In this document: positions 32,016 through 42,601 of the stretch, one piece after another
Numbering within the stretch: the stretch's first letter is position 1
Layout: the number at the start of each line of letters is the position of its first letter
NCBI GenBank assembly: GCA_033558025.1
Contig: JAUCEF010000016.1
Coordinates: forward strand, 3,286,001-3,350,000
Direction of reading: 5' to 3'
Source: Phytophthora sp. 'mugwort'
Taxonomy: Eukaryota > Oomycota > Peronosporomycetes > Peronosporales > Peronosporaceae
DNA: 64,000 nt
The notes under the pieces: generated by a model
What the model saw: the letters and a program-made list of their open reading frames with translations, nothing else
What the model was told of the DNA's origin: nothing
Database searches by the model: none
Position numbers and translations under genes: made by a program

Positions 32016-32340
32016 GGCTTCGAGAATATGTACTGCGAGCGAGCTCGTCAAACTGCGGAGAACCAACTCATGGCAGCAGAGGACAAACTATCTCTTTAAA
32101 TTAAGCGATCGAGTGCTGCACCCAACTGAGAGTCGTCGTCTCGTGACCGTACTTCCCAAACCCATTTTCCATATCTGTCCGGGGGATATACGCCGTATAG
32201 CGGTATACCTTTCTTCTTCCCCATTGATTTTAGCAGCGGGGGGGGGGGGGCAGCCCCAGCCAGGAAGCCATGGCGCCCGACCTGCGCGACAAAGAGGTGG
32301 TGCGACCGCCGCGATAGGGGAAGCCAAGTGACAGCGAAGA
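32016..32340. other. Spacer with a 13-G run
   Basis: No gene. A run of 13 G lies at 32238-32250. Confidence 0.5.
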
Positions 32341-34640
32341 GGCGGCTGACAACGATTAAGAGTGGGTTGACTTGGCGGAGGAGTCATCTGGTACCAGCAG
32401 CTCCGCATCGAAGCAGCGCCGTTCAGATGCTTCCTACTACCCCCAGGCGGCCCAGAGCGGCGAGCAGCCAATGGTGTTGGCGTCGCCACTCGAGAAGACC
32501 GAGTTTGCTTCCTGGACTCCTTGGACGGCTACCTGAAAGCGTATTCGGCCGATACATACAAGATAAGATTTGACGTACTGGATACGTTAACTGATGCGGT
32601 TTCAAATTGTTCTAGCTTGTAAATTGTTATAACTGCTGTGCGAAGAGCTTCCGCGTTCGCACCAACAATAAGGTCGCGGTGAGAAACAACAAGATTCAAG
32701 TTTCGGGGTCCACGAAGCCGCTTGTACCCGAGGAGTGGGTCCACTACGCGAAGACGTTCGTCTGCACGCACGCAGGGAAGTACAAGCCGTATGGTCAAGG
32801 CAAAAGGAAGCGGCAAGAATCGAGGGCTCTCGATCGCGACGTGAAGGTGTGTATTGTGCTCCGTTGGGCTCGGTTGGGCTCAGATGGGTTCAGATGGGCT
32901 CGATCGGTGTGAAGTTGGGTGCTGTTGGTCATTCGTGGGCTTACGAAGTATTTATGTCGTTTTTTAGATCAATGCGTGTGTGCAAGTGACCGATTCTGCG
33001 GCAGCAGTTCCTACTTTCTTGCTGAGGTTTCAGCCCATTTGTAGCATAACCATCCGCTCACTAGACATACGTTCGACCATTATCCGCACAACCGGACTGC
33101 TTTCGAACCTGAACTGGTCGGTACTGTCACCGAGCTTGTGAAAGCCGATGCCAAGAAGAGACGCACCCTAGAATTTATCCACGAGAATTCCATCTGTAAC
33201 CGACGAGCAAGGATGTACACAATTGGATCCGGAAGCTGAAGAAACGGAACCACACAGCCCCGACAGTCGCAAAACGACTGACGCAATGGATGGTCGGTTC
33301 TCTCAAGAGCCAGGGAATGTTGGAGGAGTATTCGTCGACTCCGTGCATGATAAGGTATGAAGGCTATTGATGCTGCAGTTTAACCTTGCTTTATTTAACT
33401 TGTTGCTAAGTTGTAGACTGTAGCTACGTGCATTACGCTGCAGACTAAGCACATGCGGAAACTCTTCTACCGTTTTCCAGAGGTCGTGATGATCTAGGAG
33501 AGTTTGTACAACATGTTCACAATGAGCGTAATCCAACGCGTTCGACGGCCCTAGAGGAGTTTAAGAAAACTCATCCTGCGTGGTCGTCGCATCAATACAT
33601 ATTGATCGGCAAAGATTATTGCGAGATCGGCGTGCTGAAGAAAGCTTTTCCGGACGAAACGCTGCTGTTGTGTCAGTTTCAGGTGTTGAAACATCTGAGG
33701 GAGCAGATTACGTCATAGGACAACGTCTTCAGCTCTTGGCAGAAGCAGCAACTGAACCGATTGACCAACGCTGGTGATGCGAAGACTGAGCGGCAGTACT
33801 TGCGACTGCGCGAGTACATGTGCCATATTATGACTGTCGGGACTGGTAAAGTGCCAGCCACCACACGGTGGCGCAGTCGGTGTCAATTGGGCACTGGTCG
33901 GGCTTACATGGGCACCGGTTGGGTCGAGTTGGGCACAGTTGGTGAACAACGTGAAGAGTGTAAGCACCTGTTTGAAGTTAATTTGTGAAAAATTGGGATA
34001 GCTGTCGTCAAATGTGGTGCGGATTTGAAAGGCAGAATGCTTGCACCCTACGAAACAACACAAGCAACCGTCTCGACTCTTTGTGGAAGCAGTTGAAAGA
34101 TCTTGTGGACTCCTTTATGCAAGTGGACGAGTGCATTGTATCGATTGTGATTTACCAAGTGCAGGAGGAGAGGAAGTTTCTCAGTGCTGTCTACAAATTA
34201 CTTGTTGTGCATCATCCGAAGTACCATCATGAGATGGAATTTCACTCGAAGTTGGTGAGCGAGCAAGCGTGTGAGCTTGTGTACGAGCCGTACAACTCCG
34301 CGACTGCCAATGCGAAGTACAAGTTTCACGAGGCAGTCCCTGGCATATACTTGATCCAATGCGATTCCGACGATGAAGACGCGTTCGATGAGCCGATCAG
34401 CGAATGTTCCGTCACGAAGTCGAATTGGTCTTGTTCGTGCTTGTTCATGGCTTCGTGGTTGTTGCCGTGCCGTCATGTGTTCTTATTCGTACGGCACTCA
34501 ACTTTAAGAACACATTCCCACGAATTCGCGTTGGCTACTGTCGTCGCTGCGGGTGGAATCTGAGTTGCTCCAGCTGTCTGGAGAACCGTTTCGTGTGTCC
34601 CGAGTGTTGAAGGAGGTCAATACGTGTTGGGATTCCAACC
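32340..34640 (+). pseudogene. Second MULE transposase with SWIM finger, broken
   Basis: Blocks in order: LEKTEFASWTPWTAT and YLKAYSADTYKIRFDVLDTL; KIQVSGSTKPLVPEEWVHYA with FVCTHAGKYKPYGQGKRKR (FAR1-like zinc-finger region, 32680-32840); an intron 32847-32967; INACVQVTDSAAAVPTFLL; SKDVHNWIRKLKKRNHTAPT; an intron 33355-33416; TVATCITLQTKHMRKLFYRF and PEVVMI (first catalytic block); HQYILIGKDYCEIGVLKKAF; ETLLLCQFQVLKHLRE; an intron 33846-33938; NWDSCRQMWCGFERQ and NTSNRLDSLWKQLKDLVDSF; and the SWIM zinc finger CSCLFMASWLLPCRHVFLF near 34430-34490. Exon joins restore the frame at the three introns, but several stops remain. It continues in degraded form to about 34640. Confidence 0.82.
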
Positions 34641-35210
34641 GTAAATTCCGTGAAGCATATTTCTGACAACGTCTATTCGTGAGCATATGAATGGATTGGG
34701 GATGGTGGAGTACAGAGCAACGATGAAGGCTTTGCGTGGCGTAGCTTTAGTTTTCAAGCATGGTGAGTACAATACCATCCCCGGGGTAGCTGGCGATCGT
34801 GGATGTGAAGATGGCTCAAGTGATGTGGACATGGACACGACCGGTGGCGTCAATCAACAGACATCAGAAGACGAAGTTGGTGACCGACGCGGTGGAGGTG
34901 GTGCAAATCTTTTACGTCTACTTATCGTTCTTACCCAAAATCCTAAAACTCAACACTAATGTCCCTCCGTCCGCCCGTCCGTCTGTCACGCCATAACGTG
35001 ATTTCTAGCCGCAATCTCATGGACTGCTGATCGCAGCGAAGGCGGCCGTCTTGGCTAAAACAATCTTCCGCCGAAGGCGGCCATTGGTGGAAAATATAAA
35101 TAAAACGATTGGTTGAAAATTGAAATATAATCTTAGCCCGTGTCCTCAAAATTAGAGGCCACATGAAGCCACCGCCGCTCGAACATGCGGGGCTGGCGCT
35201 GCACAAGTGC
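34641..35210. other. MULE 3' flank and spacer
   Basis: Coding-like scraps up to about 34950, then non-coding DNA with CCGT-type short repeats (34965-34985) and an imperfect inverted CCGCC/GGCGG pair near 35070-35086. Confidence 0.35.
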
Positions 35211-35215
35211 GGGGC

Positions 35216-35432
35216 TGTTAGAACTCATTGAAGATACGTTGGCAGGAGAAACAATGAGCAGAAGGAGAAAACAACGAGCAGAATAACGGCTCACTAGGAA
35301 CTGCGACGTGCTGCAAAGGTGTGAAGCAGCAGCTGAGTAGCAGCGATGAGCGGCGGCCACTCGGCCTTGCATAAGCAATCAATACATTAGTCTTCAACTT
35401 CCTAAGTAAAGATCAAGCACCACCTGCGAACA
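35216..35432 (+). repeat. copia 5' LTR (217 bp)
   Basis: Homologous to 40097-40304. Carries an extra GAGCAGAAGGAGAAAACAAC-type duplication absent from the 3' copy. Confidence 0.93.
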
Positions 35433-35444
35433 GGTTACGAGCCC
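35433..35444 (+). promoter_or_regulatory. copia primer-binding site
   Basis: GGTTACGAGCCC directly follows the LTR. It is complementary, apart from one base, to the anticodon arm of initiator tRNA-Met (GGGCTCATAACC), the half-tRNA priming known for copia elements. Confidence 0.6.
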
Positions 35445-35518
35445 AATAAGTCCCGACGATACCTCACAACGACCAAGCCCGTCGCATACGTGCAAGTCAC
35501 TTACGTGCACAGGCTGAA

Positions 35519-36640
35519 CGTATCACCCGACCCGTTCGAGTTGTTCGAGGGGTCGAACTCAGACAGCAGTGCGTCCGATGTTCATAGAAGGAGGAGTCGA
35601 GACTCCAGCAGCGCGAGCTCCGAACGTCTTGACAGACTCGAAGGTCTTCTCGAAGGGATGGCGAAGCAACAGTCCGAGTTCATGGCTAACCAAGTTCAGT
35701 TGCAAGAACGACTGCTGCGACGCAGTGAACCGTCGCACATTCCGCCCGTCGAACCACGTATGGTGGTTCAAGTGCGTTCACGGACTTCATGAAGGCTAGA
35801 GAAAGCAGAATGAGAGTGAGTTCTCTCGACGCGTCGATGCCCACAGCACCGGTAGCTCCGGCGTCTACGAGAGCAACAAGTCCGGAAGAATACGTGACGA
35901 ACCCGGAGCAGCCGAAGCAGCGCCAGATGCCGGCACAGCAACGCAGATGCCGTTGGCTCCGACGGAGCAGTTTGTGCCGCTGGTGAACTTCGGGCTTAAG
36001 ATACCGAAGCCACAGGACCTGGACTGGTCCGGTTTCGCGAAGTTCTCAGGGAAGGAGGTATATCCAGGCCGGGGAGCTGACTTTAAGTCATGGGGACTGA
36101 GGTTCTTACAGAGACTCGCTGCAGCGCAGCAGATGAGTGGCGGAGATTGGCCGGAAGAATTCCGGATCCTCGCACTAAATGGAAAACTCGACGGTACAGC
36201 ACTGTGTACTTCGAGTGGATGCTCCCGCTGTGGACGATGGAGTCGCCCACGCTGGCGCACGTAGTGAACAGGATGTTGGTGCCGTACATGACGACGATCA
36301 CGGCAACCAAGGGACTGCAGTTGATGACTGCTGAGAAGCTGCAGAGCCGAACGTGGGCCGAGCACTTCCAGTACCTGATGTACGTCGCGGAGCGCTCAGG
36401 ATGTTCCGAGCTGCACGTGTTGCAAAGTTTGTGCAATCGGCGCCGACCCACATGCAGGGTGCCATGCTGACTCGGTTAATCTCACAGTGTGTTGACTATT
36501 TGCAACAAGCCACGGAGTTAGTGGCGTTCGCCATCGAATATGAGGCGAACATGGGTAAACAGGATAACCCACGCGGCCAAGGTGGCTGTGATAACCGTGC
36601 TCGAGGTGGTCGGTACCAAGGTGGTGGTCGAGGAGATCAA
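35519..36640 (+). pseudogene. copia gag region, frameshifted
   Basis: Text in successive frames: PDPFELFEGSNSDSSASDVH, a coiled-coil-like SSERLDRLEGLLEGMAKQQS, then after a stop at 35790 and a shift PLAPTEQFVPLVNFGLKIPK, DWSGFAKFSGKEVYPGRGAD and KSWGLRFLQRLAAAQQMSGG. After another shift near 36200 it continues with NRMLVPYMTTITATKGLQLM and QSRTWAEHFQYLMYVAERSG. After a third shift near 36430 it enters the pol frame. No good ATG is visible at the start. Confidence 0.75.
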
Positions 36641-39600
36641 GGTGGACGAGGATACGTTGCCCGAGTCGATGGTGGAGAGACCCATACGTGCTTCAACTGC
36701 AGGCACGTTGGACATCTCGCAAAGTATTGTCTTGGGAAGAAGGACAGCAGTGCCAAAGCATCAACTCGAGTTTCGCTAGCCGCCTGTACTGGTGCAAAAA
36801 CAGACTCCTGCACCTGGATCCTGGATAGCGGGTCCAGCTTGCACTTAATAATGAACGAGAACCTGCTCCGAAATGCGGCTGACTGCGATGAGCGTTGCAG
36901 AGCCGCGGGCGATGATTTAGTTCATGCACACAAGAAGGGTACAGTGATTCTGCAGACCATCGTGGATGACAACGACGTCGTAGTGGAGTTATCGGATGTC
37001 TACTACCCAGAGAACTTGCCCGACAACATCATCAGCTACAGCATCTTGGAGGAGAAGGGCGTGTACCTCAAGCGGTACGGTAGCAAGAGCTATGTAGTCC
37101 AGGAAAGCAGCGGCGCGCGAATCTTCGAGGTCTACAGACGCAACAAGGTGCTCATGGTCGACGTCGTGGCCGAGATGAACGTGGAGACGCGAGTCAACGC
37201 AGTTACGGACGCAGTGACTAAACCGACATTGCAAAAGCTTCACGAACGACTAGGCCATCTAGCATACGATGCGGTCGAGCGGATGGCAGACGCTGATGGA
37301 TCTGGTATCCGGTTGACAAGCAGAGAGCGTCTCAACCCTTACCTGTGCTCAGGGCAAACAGAGCAAGAACAACCAATCCAAGAAGGACACGGGTGCAAAC
37401 GCACCGATCGACAAGATTGGTGGCGTCGTTGGCAGCGACATTAAGGGGCCTATGACACCGGAGGGCAGACGCGGCAACAGGTACTTCATCAACTTTGTGG
37501 ACTACTCGACTAACTATGTGCGTGTGTTCCTGGCCAAAAACAAGGTCGGGGCCACCAAGAAGTTCGAACACTTCTTGCTGTTCTTTAAGAAGAACTTTAG
37601 CTGCAAAGTCCACGTGCTGCGCACTGATGGCGGCAAGGAGTACGTCCACGCAGACCCCTCCTGCAAGGAAGCAGGCATCAGATGGCAGATCAGCGAAGCC
37701 GAGAATCAAGTTTCAAATGGCAAAGCAAAAAAAAAAAGAGAATGCATCATACCGTGCTCAATGTCGCGAGGTGCATGGTGTTTCCCAGCGGGTTACCCGT
37801 GTACTTCTGGGGGGACGCCGTGGCGTATGCTGCTTTCGTCCTCAACAGAAGCTTGTGCAGTGCGAATCCCAAGCGCATGTCGCTGTTGGAGATGCTGACC
37901 GGCATCATGCCAAATCTGGCCGACATTGTCATGTTTGAGAGCCCGTGCATTGCCTACAGAGACCCTGGCAAAAAGGCGTGGCAGCCAAGAGCACAGGCTG
38001 GCATGATTGTGGGTAGAAATGATGAGACGAAGGACTTCAAGGTCTACCTGCCGAAGGACAGGATCGTGGTGATCGCCCAGCACATCAAAAACGTCGAGAC
38101 GCTGGATGACAAGCAGAACGCGCAGCTGAGAGAGCATCTGGAGCGTGAAGACTCTGCGCTGAAGAGATCTGTTGATGATCGGGACGAGGCCATGAAGCGG
38201 AAGGAGCCGAACACAGCTCAGCCTCAGACCGGCAAGGCGTCGGAAGTGCGCACGAGCAGCGAGCCATTGACCAAGACGAAGAAGAAACGACCCCGAAAGC
38301 AATCAAAGAAAAACTGCAAGAAGAAAAGCGCAGGAGATTCAGCAGGAACGGAAGGAGCTGGGGATGGAGAGGAACATCTGTCCCCCGATGAAGAAAACCC
38401 CACGCGTATGCGCACGCGCAGCATGGGCGCGAAGCATGTGCCCGTTGGCAGGGTGAACGCGGGCCCGAAGAACTATCGCGAGGCGATGAACGAACCTCGG
38501 GCAAAGAAGTGGAAACAAGCCATTAGAGAAGAAATCGAGGCCCTTGAGCAAACGGCGCGTGGGAGGTGGTGAAGAAGCCGCAGGGTGCAAAGCTCTTTCA
38601 CAGTAAGTGGGTGCTCAAGGTGAAGACGCACGCCGATGGTACCATTGAACGGTACAAGGCGCGTCTGGTAGCTCGCGGAGACGAGCAGGAGTATGGCGTG
38701 GACTATACTTACACGTTCTCGCCCGTATTCGAATTGGTTTTTCGGGCAAGATCATTCTGGTAGTGTCACGCACCTGGGGTGTTCCGGCGCGTCATGGTGA
38801 TGTTCCGAGTATGTACGTGAAGGCGAAAAAAGAGGCCAACCTGGTCATCCTTCTACTCATCCCCAAAGGCATGGAATTCACGGAGGAGCAACTTCGAGCA
38901 CTTGGTGTAACGAGCAAGTACGAGCTGGCTTTGCTGCTCGAAAAGGGGTTGTACGGGCTCAGGCATTCGGGTAGGTTGTGGAACCACCTTCTGCACAGCA
39001 TCCTGGTGTCGCTGGACTTCCAGCAGTGTTACTCCGATAGCTGTCTCCTCCCCATGTGAAGATCGAGGAGACGGCACTACTCTCGTTGGAGTCTACGTCG
39101 ACGACATACTCGTCACCGGCACCAGCGTGGACAAGGTGGACAAGTTCTTTGAAGACATGCAGGTCGTGGACCTGAAGGACCTCGGGATCGTGTCAAAGTT
39201 CTGGGTGTTGCATTTCACTACGAGTAAGAGGACGGCTGGACACTCGACCAGGAACAAGTGATTAACGAGATGTTGGACAAGTTCAACTTTGGCAAGGCGG
39301 CTGAGGTACGTACACCGATTGGTGGCGAATAGGATAGTGAGGATCCTGGTGAGCTATTGCCAAGCCGAGGCGCTGGCACGCCAGGTCGTCCGACGGTGAA
39401 GACGTTTCAGGCATTGGTGGGTACTTGTTGTGGATCTCGCGGTGCACGAGACCTGACATCTCGTTCGCATTTCACCGCGCGACACGGAACTCGCACGCGC
39501 CAAGAGAGGCCGACTGGAGACTGGCAAACCGAATTGCTAAGTACCTGAAGGGTACCAAGGAGCTGAAGTTCATAATGAAATCGAGCGGAAATGCACTCGG

Positions 39601-40081
39601 TGAAGATGGCGTGCTGGTGGAGGCGTTCAGTGACGCCGACTTCGCCGCCGACAAGAAGGACAGAAGGTCAGTCGGCGGAGGCGTCATCATGGTCGCTGGC
39701 GTTGCCGTGGCATGGCTGTGCAAGAAGCAGGCGTGCGTTGCACTTTCGACAATGGAGTCGGAATATGTAGCTGCCTCACAGACAACCGCAGAAATGCTGG
39801 GCGTCATCGAATGTCTGAAAGAGATCAAGCTGAAAGTGCGATCACCATCGGTGCTTCACGTCGATAATCAAGCTGCGATTGCTCAAATTGAAGGAGAAGA
39901 TGCATCCGGGCGAGCAAAGCATATCGACACGCGCCACAAGTTTGTGAAGGATTTCGTGAAAAAGGAGGTGCTGCACATTCAGTACTGCGAGTCCAAGAGC
40001 ATGCGCGCGGACATCCTGACTAAGGTCATCCCAGCACCACGACTTGGTGAGCTTCGCGGGCTGATGATGCTGTCACGCTGA
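36353..40081 (+). pseudogene. copia pol region, frameshifted
   Basis: 36353-37444 holds the zinc knuckle CFNCRHVGHLAKYC, the protease site WILDSGSSLHL and the pre-integrase motif LHERLGHLAYDAVERM. The integrase follows in another frame with SDIKGPMTPEGRRGNRYF, an HVLRTDGGKEY Asp, and then an 11-A run (37727-37737) at the place where copia elements encode NGKAER with the catalytic Glu; the frame breaks here. Reverse transcriptase: KLFHSKWVLKVKTHADGTIE, RLVARGDEQEYGVDYTYTFS and VGVYVDDILVTG near 39085-39120. RNase H in 39425-40081: FSDADFAADKK, MESEYVAASQ, HVDNQAAIAQIE and HIQYCESKSMRADILTK. Breaks near 37444, 37730, 38570, 38760, 39060 and 39240-39420 make it non-functional. Confidence 0.88.
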
Positions 40082-40096
40082 CCGCATGGGAAGGAG

Positions 40097-40304
40097 TGTT
40101 AGAACTCGCTGGAGATACGTTGGCAGGAGAAACAACGAGCAGAATAACGGCTCACTAGGAACTGCGACGTGCCGCAGAGGTGTGAAGCCGCAGCTGAGTA
40201 GCAGCGATGCGTTCAAGGTGAGCGACGACCACTCGGCCTTGCATAAGCAATCAATACATTAGTCTTCAACTTCCCACGTAGAGATCAAGCGCCACCTGTG
40301 AACA
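40097..40304 (+). repeat. copia 3' LTR (208 bp)
   Basis: Preceded by the polypurine tract 40088-40096 and followed by the GGGGC target duplication. Confidence 0.93.
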
Positions 40305-40309
40305 GGGGC

Positions 40310-42000
40310 AGGTCCACCTACTGGGACCAAAACTAAACTCGCCGCCGCGTAGGCGGCGACGCTCGGCTAGTTAGAATGAATTGCAACGGACAACTCCGAA
40401 CTTGGGCAACGAATCCACATGGAATCGTAGACCCGTTCGGTCCCGCGCGCGCTGGTTTTGCGTTTAGTCCTGTCGGTGCTTGCGCTTAAACTCCTGCATG
40501 GAGCACTCGTGTGAAGTGTTCATTTAAATAATTGCTGCATTTGCGTTCATACCAGCAGTATTTAACTCGTATTTAATCGCTAAATATTTGCATTTAACTG
40601 CGGGAAACGCTATTAAAGTATTTAACCAACTAAATAACAACTCTACTCCCGACTCGGGAGTCCCGAGAGCAAGCAAATGCAAATGTAAATGCTGCGCAAG
40701 ATTCGGCGACCGCCTCTTCTACGTAGTGATGCCAATGTTACAGTTATCTGGGTACAAGTAACACGCTATTCGAGTTAAGTTTTAGTTAGCGCCAACAGAC
40801 GGGTACTGTATTGTACTGTATATTTGTCGTTGTTTTAGACGAGTACTGTACTATTGTATATTTCTACTACTGTATATTTGTCGTTTAGGCGTAGTCGACC
40901 ATTTAGTTTTGACAAAGAGTTATGAGTTAAATATTGGTATTTCATGCCACAAGCTGGACTGGGTACTCGATTTTATGGTAAGCTTAGCTGCTTATGCCTG
41001 GGGCGAACAAGGCCGCGCCGGCGGCGATGAAGGATGATTCGCGTTGCCCGGACGGGTAATCGAAGTGATCGGTGTGGAGTCTGACAGATCACGGACGCAG
41101 GCATTCGCGGCGAGCACATTGCGCGACGACTGCAGAGGCTGAGTTCGGCATGCTCATGGATGTGACATCATCAAACATTTCCAATAAGCTGCAGAAGACT
41201 GTGGTGATCGCGCTGCTGCAGCCAGAGTGTGCGAGCGTTCGACGTCTTGTATCGCGACCTGCGCGGAGCTTTACGTCATGCACCACCGCACACTGTCAGA
41301 TTGAAGGCACTATCTGACTTGAAGCTGCTGGAGTGCGTGGGCAACGACATCGAACTGATTGATGTCGATGCCCCATCAGCCGTTCTGATACTACAAGTGG
41401 ACGCTCGTGAAGTGCTAGGATAAGGTGACAGTTCTCAATACGGCGTTCCTTTCCGCATGTGGCATCACGGTTATCGTCATCGCTTGATCGACACGTCGGC
41501 GTTTTCTTTAATGCTGCTGGGTGTGCTTTTCCTGCCCGCGCTCTCGCAGATCCCGACATTTGTGGCCAAATGTGGCAAGGTGCGGCTGATGTTGGGAGAC
41601 TACCGCATTCGTCCTGTGGTTGTGCGGCTTCGTACCACCGCCAAGAGCGTGGTGTCCGCATTAATCTGGTCGTGAATCAATACCGCTAGTCGATCTGGGT
41701 GGGAGGCACGCTGTTCGAAGGCTGTTGGAGTTCTTTTGACAAGTTTACCATTTTTGGGAATCCAATCAATAGTATTTGTGGGATCATCCATTTTCCAAAA
41801 ATTATTGATTGGGTCTACTCCTTCCTAGTCTGGACAATGACCAACCTGATTTTTTGTGCATTAAACGTGTTATGAACTTAACTCCAGACTCGAGCAAGGT
41901 GTTAAAAATTAAACGTACCAGAAGTAAATCCCTCTCTATCGTCAGCCATTCAACCACTGTCAAGAGAGTAAAAGCAATCGAATGCGTACAATAGGGCTTC
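40310..42000. other. No supported gene; short repeats
   Basis: A CGCCGCC/GGCGGCG hairpin lies at 40340-40358. Around 40520-40640 there are many ATTTAA/TAAATA motifs, and around 40800-40890 the stretch TACTGTATATTTGTCGTT occurs twice. Overlapping frames at 41070-41700 look coding in places (for example ALRHAPPHTVRLKALSDLKL) but I do not recognise them; a degraded element is likely. Confidence 0.35.
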
Positions 42001-42004
42001 TCGT

Positions 42005-42410
42005 CAATTACAAGGACAGGATAATGCCACCGGCCTTTGCTCGAGGCTTGGTCGGGCTCCGTACCAGCACGTTCACAACGCCTTTCCCATCTACTTCTTC
42101 TTCATCATCATCCACAGCGCCGACATCCTAATCCGACACAATCCCACACGCCGTAACCTCGCTGCCGCCGCATCCTGCAGCTTCAAAGCTGTGGTACTAT
42201 TCACACCCTTCTTATCGTCCTCTTTTGTCAACCACGCTCAGCCCTGGTTCGCTAGAAAGAGCTACAGTTTGCAAACATCGATATTCTTTAGTCGTTTTAA
42301 TTCTTCGTCTTGATCGCCTTCTTTAACTCATCAACGTAGTCGCCCTCATCTACGCCAACCGTGGAAGCACTTCCCGTCACACCAACATATGCACACAAGA
42401 GCTTCACCAT
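42005..42410 (-). pseudogene. Crinkler (CRN) effector N-terminal pseudogene
   Basis: The ATG at 42410 (minus) opens a 37-codon frame beginning MVKLLCAYVGV and stopping at 42297. Further along, a second frame contains an LFLA motif (LFLANQG) flanked by stops, followed by a Lys/Asp- and Ala/Arg-rich segment and a degraded end near 42005. MVKLxC...VGV at the start and an LxLFLAK motif about 50 residues later define the N-terminal targeting region of CRN effectors, which mediate entry into and action within plant cells. At least three stops inactivate it, and no C-terminal effector domain is seen. It is divergent from the PARP gene at 42602. Confidence 0.65.
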
Positions 42411-42421
42411 CTTTCTTCGAG

Positions 42422-42439
42422 GAGGCAGATTCTCGAATG
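42422..42439 (-). promoter_or_regulatory. CRN pseudogene initiator/flanking element
   Basis: Minus-strand CTCATTCGAGAATCTGCC, beginning 29 nt before the ATG. It is identical over 18 nt to 60841-60858 upstream of the other CRN pseudogene. Confidence 0.7.
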
Positions 42440-42581
42440 AGAGCGATATTGTATTAATCCCACGCCAGACTAAGATTTGACTTCAACTTGTTCACATACC
42501 AAAAAGAAGTTAAATTGCCCAATTCCCCTTTACGTACGTGAGTGATGGTACTCAACTGACGTGGTCGCGATACTTTCTCGT

Positions 42582-42587
42582 TCATTC
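42582..42587 (+). promoter_or_regulatory. Initiator-like TCATTC of PARP gene A
   Basis: TCATTC followed by TTGAATCCGC, 20 nt upstream of the ATG at 42602; the flanking ATTTGC part is poorly matched. Confidence 0.45.
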
Positions 42588-42601
42588 TTGAATCCGCAAC
42601 T

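Larger units (their letters stand above)
35216..40304 (+). mobile_element. Ty1/copia retrotransposon, full length, frameshifted
   Basis: A 5089-bp element is flanked by the 5-bp target duplication GGGGC (35211-35215 and 40305-40309). LTRs at 35216-35432 and 40097-40304 start TGTTAGAACTC and end GAACA. A primer-binding site follows the 5' LTR and a polypurine tract GGGAAGGAG (40088-40096) precedes the 3' LTR. Domain order inside is gag, zinc knuckle, protease, integrase, reverse transcriptase, RNase H, the copia order. The LTRs differ at roughly a dozen positions plus two indels, so the insertion is old. Confidence 0.95.

Noticed and set aside
32238..32250. 13-G run as a functional element
   Set aside because: A simple homopolymer in a spacer between dead transposons; could also be a sequencing length error.
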